The notes beneath the pieces were generated by a model. The model was given only the letters and a program-made list of their open reading frames with translations. It did not search any database and was not told the DNA's origin. 64,000 nt of DNA from an uncultured Bacteroidales bacterium. Lineage in GTDB: Bacteria > Bacteroidota > Bacteroidia > Bacteroidales > Bacteroidaceae. Location of the stretch: contig CACYHW010000006.1 of the NCBI GenBank assembly GCA_902774335.1, forward strand, positions 124,001 to 188,000, given 5' to 3'. Every line of letters starts with the position of its first letter. Positions within the stretch are counted from its first letter, which is position 1. A program made the translations under genes and the position numbers. Below, one piece after another: positions 9,573-16,259 of the stretch.

Positions 9573-9686
9573 CAAAAGTAGTCACCAAAAATGATACCGA
9601 AACAATCTTTCCAATCACAAAATATAACTATTGGTCGAATTTGTGCCAAAATAATAACAAATACCGAAAAATAAGTATTACTTTTG
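9573..9686. promoter_or_regulatory. Divergent promoter region between efflux operon and AraC gene
   Basis: Leftward: -7 TACTTTTG (minus strand, 9573-9580) with TTTC 18 nt upstream. Rightward: -7 TACTTTTG at 9679-9686 with no clear -33. The nonamer ATACCGAAA occurs in direct orientation at 9594-9602 and 9661-9669, one copy near each promoter, each preceded by CCAAAA. Non-ideal -33 boxes and paired direct repeats suggest activator sites for the adjacent AraC protein; this is inference. Confidence 0.5.
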
Positions 9687-9710
9687 GACCAATTAATAGC
9701 AACAAATATA

Positions 9711-10622
9711 ATGACAACGTTTTCCGAGACTCTGATTACCCCCTCCAGAATCAAGCAGATGATACCTTCGGGTGTAACATTCGGTATCGGTGATGACTTC
9801 TTTATTGCACGCATGCAGGAGAAGCCTCAGTTCTCATATCTCAGATACCCGTTCCGCGTTGATTGCTATATGGCGGCATATTGCGTGGAGGGAACCGTAA
9901 ATTGTTCCGTCAACCTTACCGACTATCAGCTCACATCGGGCACGCTGCTTCTGATCACTCCCGGCAATATTGTCAAGATAACGGATTCCGGCTCTCACGA
10001 AAAGTATCTCAAACTGACTATCATCTGCGCCTCCACATCATTTATATCAGGCATAGGTATTAACCCCAGCAAGTTCCTGATTGAGGCCATGGACGTGCTG
10101 CGCGATCCATGCATCCACCTGTCGGACGAGGAGACCAATATGCTTCGCCGCTATGTGGACCTTGCGCTCGATATAACCAAGGCCAACCCGCAATTTGCAC
10201 AGGAGAGCATTGCAGGCCTGGCAGCATCGGTCTTCTACCAGTTTGCCGGTTTCCTGGCCGACTCCAAGAAACGTCAGGAGCAGGAACTGCCCGTACGCAC
10301 CACACGACAGCGTCAGATGCTGGAGCAGTTCATGAAGATGGCTATCAACGACCACGCCAGAGAGCATCTTGTTGGCTACTATGCCGATAAGATGTGCGTT
10401 ACGCCCAAATACCTGTCAAAGATTGTAAAGGAGGCCAGCGGTCGATCCGTTCCCGAATGGCTCAACGAGCTCCTGATTCTTGACGCCAAGAACATGCTCC
10501 GCCATACGGATATGAATATAAAAGAAATCTCGGCCGCCCTTAATTTCCCCAGCCAGTCATTTTTTTTCAGGTTCTTCAAGAACCACACCGGCCAGACTCC
10601 CACTCAGTATCGTGTGGAGTGA
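9711..10622 (+). CDS. AraC-family transcriptional regulator of the efflux operon
   Basis: 303 residues from ATG 9711; the in-frame TTG at 9684 lies inside the -7 element and is not used. The N-terminal ~180 residues form a cupin-like sensor (YCVEGTVNCSVNLTDYQL, GTLLLITPG). The C-terminal ~100 residues carry the two helix-turn-helix units of AraC proteins (YYADKMCVTPKYLSKIVKE, then IKEISAALNFPSQSFFFRFF). It is divergent from tolC, the usual arrangement for a local activator. Its TGA stop lies inside the family 1 palindrome that follows. Confidence 0.9.
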   Translation: MTTFSETLITPSRIKQMIPSGVTFGIGDDFFIARMQEKPQFSYLRYPFRVDCYMAAYCVEGTVNCSVNLTDYQLTSGTLLLITPGNIVKITDSGSHEKYLKLTIICASTSFISGIGINPSKFLIEAMDVLRDPCIHLSDEETNMLRRYVDLALDITKANPQFAQESIAGLAASVFYQFAGFLADSKKRQEQELPVRTTRQRQMLEQFMKMAINDHAREHLVGYYADKMCVTPKYLSKIVKEASGRSVPEWLNELLILDAKNMLRHTDMNIKEISAALNFPSQSFFFRFFKNHTGQTPTQYRVE

Positions 10623-10696
10623 CGAGGTGACAAAGGGGACGGTTCTGTTTGGCTCGCTCGAGCCAAACAGAACCGTCCCCTTTGTCACCTCGTCAC
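10619..10696. repeat. Family 1 palindrome, copy 1 (bidirectional terminator-like)
   Basis: Perfect inverted repeat: two 38-bp arms with a 2-nt centre. Core of each arm: GTGACAAAGGGGACGG ... CTGTTTGGCTCG. It lies between two convergent genes, and the TGA stops of both (10620-10622 and 10693-10695, minus) fall symmetrically inside the arms. No T-run follows, so it would act as a very stable hairpin rather than a classical terminator. Confidence 0.9.
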
Positions 10697-11724
10697 ATGA
10701 TGTAAGATATCAAGCCTACAAGGATTGCAACCGCAACATTGATTGCCTTGGCCTTGAGGAACGATGCGCGGCTCTCGGCAAGCAGAGGCAGAGAGGCGTG
10801 GCCGTCCTGGCTGATGCAACTGGCCAGAAGCACCGGCAGAGGAATGACGCCGGCGGCGTAGAGCGATACGAACACCAGATGCGGTCCCGACTCGGGAATA
10901 ATGCCCACGGCCGCAGCCAGCAGAATCATCAGAATTGTATTGTCACTTATCCATGATGTCATGTCAAAGCGTGACATTATGAGTCCCAGTACAAGTATTG
11001 TTCCGAACGTCCACATGAATATGCCGGGCAAGTGATGGCTCACTATATGCTCCCACAGATGCTCCTCCACAAAGTGGTCGCCTGCCCAGAGCAGCATTCC
11101 TAAAACGCACAGACTGAGAGCCGTGAAGAGCCAGTACATCCACTCCTCGGAGAGCAGATTGAAGCCATCGGACTCCTCCTGACCGCCCTCAAGCCAACCT
11201 GCCAGCAACGCTCCCAAGAATACGAACACGCCCAGGAACATGGTGATGCGTTTCCATCCGTAGTGACGGCTGTGGTGGTGCTCATGCCTGGATTCGCGGT
11301 CCTGATCATGCACGCTCATGGAGTGGCAGCCGTCAAATTTGCTGTGGAAAACATCCACAACCAGACCCACCAATACGGCTACAACAAAAAGGATCAGGAA
11401 TATCCATGCCGAACGGCCGGGGAACATTGCCAGCATCACAAAAGCCTCGTCGCCCGATGAAGCAATCATCATGGCAATCAGGGCACCGAAACTGATAAGT
11501 CCGTGCGTATAGAGTGATACCGATGCAAATCCGCCCATACATCCCGGAACGGCACCCAACAGCGCCGACAGTATCACCTGGCCCACACGACGGTTACGCA
11601 GTCCGTTGAACATGCGTCCATCGGAACTCACGTTGAACACCTCGATGAGCATCATCATAATCACCACCAGTCCGGTCACCAGCACGGCGGTGCGCAACGA
11701 TTCTGTCAGGATACTGCCTATCAT
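10693..11724 (-). CDS. Putative 10-TM heavy-metal/manganese exporter
   Basis: 343 residues, highly hydrophobic, with the pattern of the putative 10-TM metal exporter family (ArsP_2-like): GLRNRRVGQVILSALLGAVPGC near residue 43, a cytoplasmic His-rich loop (~130-150, DRESRHEHHHSRHYG) that could bind metal, and a repeated GIIPESGPHLVFVSLY motif in the second half. It starts 17 nt after the FecCD-type permease, suggesting one transcript and a shared role in metal balance. Metal specificity is inferred from family only. Confidence 0.8.
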   Translation of the reverse strand: MIGSILTESLRTAVLVTGLVVIMMMLIEVFNVSSDGRMFNGLRNRRVGQVILSALLGAVPGCMGGFASVSLYTHGLISFGALIAMMIASSGDEAFVMLAMFPGRSAWIFLILFVVAVLVGLVVDVFHSKFDGCHSMSVHDQDRESRHEHHHSRHYGWKRITMFLGVFVFLGALLAGWLEGGQEESDGFNLLSEEWMYWLFTALSLCVLGMLLWAGDHFVEEHLWEHIVSHHLPGIFMWTFGTILVLGLIMSRFDMTSWISDNTILMILLAAAVGIIPESGPHLVFVSLYAAGVIPLPVLLASCISQDGHASLPLLAESRASFLKAKAINVAVAILVGLISYIM

Positions 11725-11740
11725 TATGGGTTCTTTGAGT

Positions 11741-12775
11741 TTATAACTGGTTATGTCTGTTCTTTAGCAGCACGTAAAGTATCACCGGCGCACCAATTGC
11801 AGGCGTGATGGCGTTGAGCGGAATCAGTCCGCGGTTGCCCGGGATGGAACTGAGCACGTTGCACAGCAGCGCAATGACAGCGCCCGCCAGGATGGTCAGA
11901 GGCATCAGGCTGCGGTGGTTGCTGGACTGCAACAGCAGCCTTGCAATATGCGGCACAGCCAGTCCGATGAACGACACCGGGCCGCAGAACGCCGTGATGA
12001 TGGCTACCAGCAGGCTCGTAGAGAGCAGCAGCCAGTTACGCGTACGTATTATATTCACGCCCAGATTCTCGGCATACATATCGCCCAGCAGCAGCGCGTT
12101 GAGCGGTTTGATGAGCGATACGGCAATCACCAGACCCAGCAGCGACACCGAGCAGTAAACGGGGAGCTGTCCCATGGACACGCCGCCAAAGTTTCCCATA
12201 CCCCACATGGTGTACGAATGAACGCCTTCGGCCGTCGAGAAAAAATTGAGCAAAGATATCAGGGCCGATGCCAGATAACTCACCATGATTCCCACAATGA
12301 GCAGCATGACCGGATTCTTGAGTTTTGTTGACAGATAGAGCACCAGCGCGGTCACCGCCAGCGCACCTGCAAAGGCGCCTATTATCACCGAGACGGATCC
12401 GCTCAGCGTCAGGTTGCCCATGGTCAGGTTACCGCCAAACAGCAGCATGACCAGCGCCACGCCCAGGCCAGCGCCTCCATTGATACCCAGGATATCAGGT
12501 CCGGCCAGCGGATTGCGGAATGCCGTCTGCAACATCAGACCCGATGCCGAAAGGGATGCTCCTGCCAACAATGCGGTCACTGCCGACGGCAAACGTGACT
12601 CCCGGACTATGAAGTCCCAACTCTCACGGCTCGCACCGGCACCTGTAAGCGACGCAATCACATCCTTGAGCGGGATATGGACCGTTCCTAGGCACAGGTT
12701 AAGGAAAAAGAGCACCAGCACCGCTACCAGCAGCGCCGCTGTCAGATATATCGATTTACTTTTCTCTCCCTTCAT
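11741..12775 (-). CDS. FecCD-type ABC transporter permease (iron/cobalamin)
   Basis: 344 residues, about ten membrane helices. Diagnostic segments: RLPSAVTALLAGASLSASGL and FRNPLAGPDILGINGGAGLG (~62-110), and FIGLAVPHIARLL near residue 270, the ATPase-contacting loop. No cognate ATPase or binding protein is adjacent; the next gene on the same strand is the metal exporter. The binding lipoprotein at 1280-2386 is of the matching class but is 9 kb away. Confidence 0.9.
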   Translation of the reverse strand: MKGEKSKSIYLTAALLVAVLVLFFLNLCLGTVHIPLKDVIASLTGAGASRESWDFIVRESRLPSAVTALLAGASLSASGLMLQTAFRNPLAGPDILGINGGAGLGVALVMLLFGGNLTMGNLTLSGSVSVIIGAFAGALAVTALVLYLSTKLKNPVMLLIVGIMVSYLASALISLLNFFSTAEGVHSYTMWGMGNFGGVSMGQLPVYCSVSLLGLVIAVSLIKPLNALLLGDMYAENLGVNIIRTRNWLLLSTSLLVAIITAFCGPVSFIGLAVPHIARLLLQSSNHRSLMPLTILAGAVIALLCNVLSSIPGNRGLIPLNAITPAIGAPVILYVLLKNRHNQL

Positions 12776-12793
12776 TGCGTATGAATGTGACTA

Positions 12794-12824
12794 CAAAAGT
12801 AGCAAACAAGTCGGTTATTACAGA
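12794..12824 (-). promoter_or_regulatory. Promoter of the FecCD permease / metal exporter unit
   Basis: Minus strand: -7 element TACTTTTG at 12794-12801 and a near-consensus TCTG (for TTTG) at 12821-12824, spacing 19 nt. The start codon is 19 nt downstream of the -7 box, so the leader is only about 12 nt. Confidence 0.55.
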
Positions 12825-12883
12825 CTTTATGTCTAACTTTCGGACCCAATTAAGAAATCACAATTCAATTAATACTTACAATT

Positions 12884-13408
12884 ATGAAGAAATTCCTTTT
12901 CGCAGCAGCCATCATGGCTCTCTTTACAGTGAATGCAAACGCACAGTTCGGATTCGGCGCTCCCCAGCAGCAGGGTGGCGAGCCCAAGGCTCCCGAACTT
13001 GAATATGTAGTACGTCTGAACGTATCCCTGGGCCAGGCCTATTCATCGGGCAACAACGGCAAGGGCACACGCACCATCATACCTATCACCGGCGGTACTT
13101 TCGAGGGCCCCGAAATCAAGGGTGAGGTTCTGCCCGGCGGTGCCGATTATCAGCTGGCAGTTGACGGCCGCAACGAGGTGGAGGCAATCTACTGCATCCG
13201 CACCGATGACGGCGTAACCATCCACGTCCGCAACAACGGTATCATCAAGATGGGTGGTCAGGGCGGCATGTATTTCCGCTGCGCTCCCAAGTTCGAGGCT
13301 CCCAAGGACAGCAAGTACGCTTGGATGAACGAAAGCCTCTTCCTGTGCCAGCCCGGCTTTGGCGGTGCCGGTGGCGGCATCACCCTGGACGTTTGGCGCG
13401 TCAAGTGA
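12884..13408 (+). CDS. Secreted DUF3237-domain protein
   Basis: 174 residues. Signal peptide to ~21 (ALFTVNANAQ). A short low-complexity stretch (FGFGAPQQQGGEPK) precedes a DUF3237 beta-barrel: GTRTIIPITGGTFEGPEIKG, LPGGADYQLAVDG and YCIRTDDGVTIHVRNNG are the family hallmarks. Function of the family is not established; some members are near aromatic or polyol metabolism genes. It ends 8 nt before family 1 palindrome copy 2 and is convergent with the next gene. Confidence 0.85.
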   Translation: MKKFLFAAAIMALFTVNANAQFGFGAPQQQGGEPKAPELEYVVRLNVSLGQAYSSGNNGKGTRTIIPITGGTFEGPEIKGEVLPGGADYQLAVDGRNEVEAIYCIRTDDGVTIHVRNNGIIKMGGQGGMYFRCAPKFEAPKDSKYAWMNESLFLCQPGFGGAGGGITLDVWRVK

Positions 13409-13416
13409 GTTGACGA

Positions 13417-13484
13417 GGTGACAAAGGGGACGGTTCTGTTTGGCTCGACTTCGCGAGCCAAACAGAACCGTCCCCTTTGTCACC
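13417..13484. repeat. Family 1 palindrome, copy 2
   Basis: Arms of 31 bp (13417-13447 and 13454-13484) with loop ACTTCG, between convergent genes whose stops are at 13408 and 13491. The left flank TGACGAGGTGACAAAG is shared with copy 1, so similarity extends beyond the minimal arm. Likely transcription-stop hairpin for both genes. Confidence 0.9.
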
Positions 13485-13490
13485 TTCAAT

Positions 13491-14051
13491 TCAGAAGTTA
13501 TATCCTACACCGAATGTGAAGTAATCCGGAAGGCCCAGAGTTGCTCTTATGTCCAGCCATCTGTAGCTGTACAAAGCTCCGACCTCTATTCTGGGAAGAG
13601 TTTTCATATCATAGACGTAATATGTTCTTTCACCCCATGAATAATTTCTTATTACTTTGCCAGATAACCTTTGATATGATCCCAATCCTAATCCACCTAT
13701 GAAATATAACTTATGGAAACCTTCTTCATAATAATTCCAGGTTGCTCCAACTACAACACCGTTGCCAACATAATCTCCCTTAGTCAGATTTAAATAGAAT
13801 CCAAGTTTGTTATCTAATAAAACATCCGTCCTGGAGTATCCTAAGTATCCAAAAAGATCAGTATATCTATGGTTATCAGAATCACCTTCTTCTGCTGGCG
13901 CAAAACCTAATCCCACTATTACGTGATTATTACGGGGAGTTCTCAATATTTTCTGTTCACTTATAGACAGATTGGTCATTCGCAAAGTCTGTGACTTCAG
14001 AACAGGGGCTGCAAATAACACTGCAATAACTAACAACAAAACTTTCTTCAT
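13491..14051 (-). CDS. Small outer-membrane beta-barrel-like protein
   Basis: 186 residues. Signal peptide (VLLLVIAVLFAAPVLKSQ), then alternating hydrophobic/polar beta strands (YFIGGLGLGSYQRLSG, RIEVGALYSYRWLDIR) ending in Phe (FTFGVGYNF), the usual C-terminal signature of outer-membrane barrels. Starts 9 nt after its upstream neighbour, so the two are one operon. AT-richer than the flanking genes, which may mark recent acquisition. No specific family recognised. Confidence 0.65.
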   Translation of the reverse strand: MKKVLLLVIAVLFAAPVLKSQTLRMTNLSISEQKILRTPRNNHVIVGLGFAPAEEGDSDNHRYTDLFGYLGYSRTDVLLDNKLGFYLNLTKGDYVGNGVVVGATWNYYEEGFHKLYFIGGLGLGSYQRLSGKVIRNYSWGERTYYVYDMKTLPRIEVGALYSYRWLDIRATLGLPDYFTFGVGYNF

Positions 14052-14060
14052 AATAGGTTT

Positions 14061-14639
14061 TTATTTCTTCTTGGCTTTATCCTCAATTACATACTCCTGC
14101 TCCAGATCAGTGCTGCTCATTGTAATGACGTTGTTATTATTTGAACCAATCTCCTTACTCAATTCAATCAGCTTTTCGTCGCTATCCTTCAGATTCCTGA
14201 AGTTGGTATACTTGGCAGGATATCCGCGAACCTTCACCTTCATCTTCAGGTATAATCCCTGATTTGAAACGGTAGTGAGACTGAAAGCGGGACTTACAAT
14301 AACATCGGCATCGGTCTCCTCGGAGAAATTGAATACAGCCTCGGTCTTTATTTCCTCAATCCTGTCCTTAACGTATGAATTGACTCTTTTCAGATAGGAA
14401 TTATCGCTCTCCTTAGAACCTCTTTCCGGCAAAAAGACATCGGCCTCCATAGAGAAAGTGTGCTGAGCATCAGGAATAATACTGATGTCAGCGACCAATG
14501 GAACACCAAACATTTTGGGTTGAGTAGACAACGATGTTGCTTCAAAATTGGTCAGAGAAGCATCTGTTACCTTTTGGGCATTGGTATATACGAAACCAAC
14601 TGCCAGTAACAGCAATAGAGTTAAGGCTTTTCTTTTCAT
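14061..14639 (-). CDS. Secreted protein of unknown function
   Basis: 192 residues from ATG 14639. A longer frame exists, but its start would lie at the -7 element at 14682-14689. Signal peptide (ALTLLLLLAVGFVYTNAQ), then a soluble beta-rich domain with a patterned strand pair (FSLTTVSNQGLYLKMKVKVRG) and a Lys-rich C-terminus (EDKAKKK). It precedes the small barrel protein by 9 nt; the pair probably acts together in the envelope. No family recognised. AT-rich like its partner. Confidence 0.65.
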   Translation of the reverse strand: MKRKALTLLLLLAVGFVYTNAQKVTDASLTNFEATSLSTQPKMFGVPLVADISIIPDAQHTFSMEADVFLPERGSKESDNSYLKRVNSYVKDRIEEIKTEAVFNFSEETDADVIVSPAFSLTTVSNQGLYLKMKVKVRGYPAKYTNFRNLKDSDEKLIELSKEIGSNNNNVITMSSTDLEQEYVIEDKAKKK

Positions 14640-14681
14640 ATGCAAAGTTTTAAAAGGTAATCTGAATGCGGAATAACAATA

Positions 14682-14689
14682 CAAATGTA
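14682..14689 (-). promoter_or_regulatory. -7 promoter element for the secreted protein/barrel pair
   Basis: Minus strand TACATTTG, perfect TAnnTTTG, placing transcription start near 14675 and fixing the coding start at 14639. No clear -33 TTTG at the usual distance. Confidence 0.5.
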
Positions 14690-14727
14690 TTGTGAATGAA
14701 GAGAAAATTAATGCTGCAATTGTTAAA

Positions 14728-15168
14728 TCACGTTAACAACTGAGCGAGAAGTGACAAAGGGGACGGTTCTGTTTGGCTCGACTTCGCGAGCCAAACAGAA
14801 CCGTCCCCTTTGTCACCCTTAAGGTTGTAAACCTGGGCAGGCGATTCGGCCGCCTCCACCTCAAGTGCACCCTTGAAATCGGCAGACTCCGAAATCAGGA
14901 CCTTTGCAGCAGTCCCCTCATCCCAAGAAACCAGCACCGGAAGCGGACGGTCATTCGCGCCGTATTTGTCCATGTAATCACGGGCAAACGACGTAACATA
15001 GGCGGTATCGGAGGTATAGTCAACCTCCTCAAGAAACTTTCGGGTACCCTCATTCTCAATGTCACACAACTGGGCCGATACGCCCTTACCGGCGCGCAAT
15101 GAGCCACACGAAACGCCTACGGCCAGAATAGCCGATATAACAGCGAACAAAAGTACCCTCTTTCTCAT
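14728..15168 (-). pseudogene. Truncated lipoprotein, C-terminus replaced by a palindrome
   Basis: 146 residues. Lipobox AVGVSCGS (Cys ~21). Residues ~70-115 (RPLPVLVSWDEGTAAKVLIS ... AQVYNL) form a fibronectin-III-like domain of the sort that precedes a tyrosine-phosphatase domain in Bacteroidetes lipoproteins. From residue ~118 the frame runs through family 1 palindrome copy 3 (GDKGDGSVWL ... TEPSPLSLL) and stops at 14728. The expected catalytic domain is missing, so this is probably a remnant, though a short lipoprotein could still be made. It lies 17 nt after leuB and may be co-transcribed. Confidence 0.6.
14751..14816. repeat. Family 1 palindrome, copy 3
   Basis: Arms of 30 bp (14751-14780 and 14787-14816) with the same ACTTCG loop as copy 2. 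Unlike the others it lies inside an open reading frame and encodes the last part of the truncated lipoprotein on the minus strand. Confidence 0.9.
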
Positions 15169-15185
15169 AATGCCTTAATGATTGG

Positions 15186-16247
15186 TCAGACTGCAAATAT
15201 ATAGTTTACAATCCATTGACCCACCTCGCGGGTGCCGTATTCTGCGCCGCCCTCAACCTGGATCTCCGGGGTGCGGACGTTGGTGTCGAGCGAAGCCTGT
15301 ACCGCCTTGCGTATCAACGCACCCTCTTCGTTCAGCCCGAAATACTCGTACAGCATAGCCACGCTCAATATCTGAGCCAGCGGGTTGGCAATGTTCAGAC
15401 CCTTGCCCTGAGGCCAGGATCCGTGCACCGGCTCAAACACCGGAGTGTGCTCACCAGTTGATGCGCTGGGCAGCAGACCCATCGATCCGGTAATGCAAGA
15501 GGCCTCATCGGTCAGTATATCGCCAAAGGTGTTCTCGGTTACGATAACGTCAAAAAAGCGGGGCTCCTGTATCATACGCATGGATGCGTTGTCCACAAAC
15601 ATAAAGTCGGTAGTCACCTCGGGGTACTCCTTCATAACCTCCATTGCAACCCTGCGCCACAGACGTGAGCTGGCCAGCACGTTAGCCTTGTCAACCACCG
15701 TAAGATGCTTCTTTCGGGCCATGGCATACTTGTAGCCTACGCGAAGGATACGCTCCACCTCCGCCCTGCTGTAGAGATTCGTATCAAAAGCCTCATTTTC
15801 ATCCTCTTTCTTGGGGCCGAAGTACATTCCGCCGGTAAGCTCGCGGATGCAGATAAAATCGGCACCGCTCACAATCTCATCCTTAAGCGGTGACTTGTGC
15901 ACCAGGCAGTCAAATGTCTCGATAGGACGAATGTTGGCGTACAGACCCAGCTTCTTACGCATTGCCAGCAGGCCCTGCTCCGGACGTACTTTCGATGCCG
16001 GGTTGTTGTCATACTTGGGGTCACCCACAGCCGCAAACAGCACGGCATCACTCTCCATGCAAGTCTTGAAAGTCTCCTCGGGGAAGGGATCACCCACCTC
16101 ATCAATGGCATGGGCGCCGCATATTGCCTCGCGGTACTCCACCTCATGTCCGAACTTGCGGGCTACGGCACTCATTACAGCCACACCCTGCTCCATTATC
16201 TCGGGGCCGATACCATCACCGGCCAATACAGCTATCTTAAGTTTCAT
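15186..16247 (-). CDS. leuB: 3-isopropylmalate dehydrogenase
   Basis: 353 residues, full length. Oxidises and decarboxylates 3-isopropylmalate to 2-oxoisocaproate; family members also act on methylmalate in citramalate-based isoleucine synthesis. Visible: [13 protein letters not shown] at the N-terminus, ELTGGMYFG near 140, the YKYAM tyrosine and conserved [14 protein letters not shown] lysine, and the NAD-specifying [18 protein letters not shown] region near 280. Last biosynthetic gene of leuA-leuC-leuD fusion-leuB, 12 nt after the fusion gene. Cytoplasmic. Confidence 0.97.
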   Translation of the reverse strand: MKLKIAVLAGDGIGPEIMEQGVAVMSAVARKFGHEVEYREAICGAHAIDEVGDPFPEETFKTCMESDAVLFAAVGDPKYDNNPASKVRPEQGLLAMRKKLGLYANIRPIETFDCLVHKSPLKDEIVSGADFICIRELTGGMYFGPKKEDENEAFDTNLYSRAEVERILRVGYKYAMARKKHLTVVDKANVLASSRLWRRVAMEVMKEYPEVTTDFMFVDNASMRMIQEPRFFDVIVTENTFGDILTDEASCITGSMGLLPSASTGEHTPVFEPVHGSWPQGKGLNIANPLAQILSVAMLYEYFGLNEEGALIRKAVQASLDTNVRTPEIQVEGGAEYGTREVGQWIVNYIFAV

Positions 16248-16259
16248 ATCGGAATGAAT

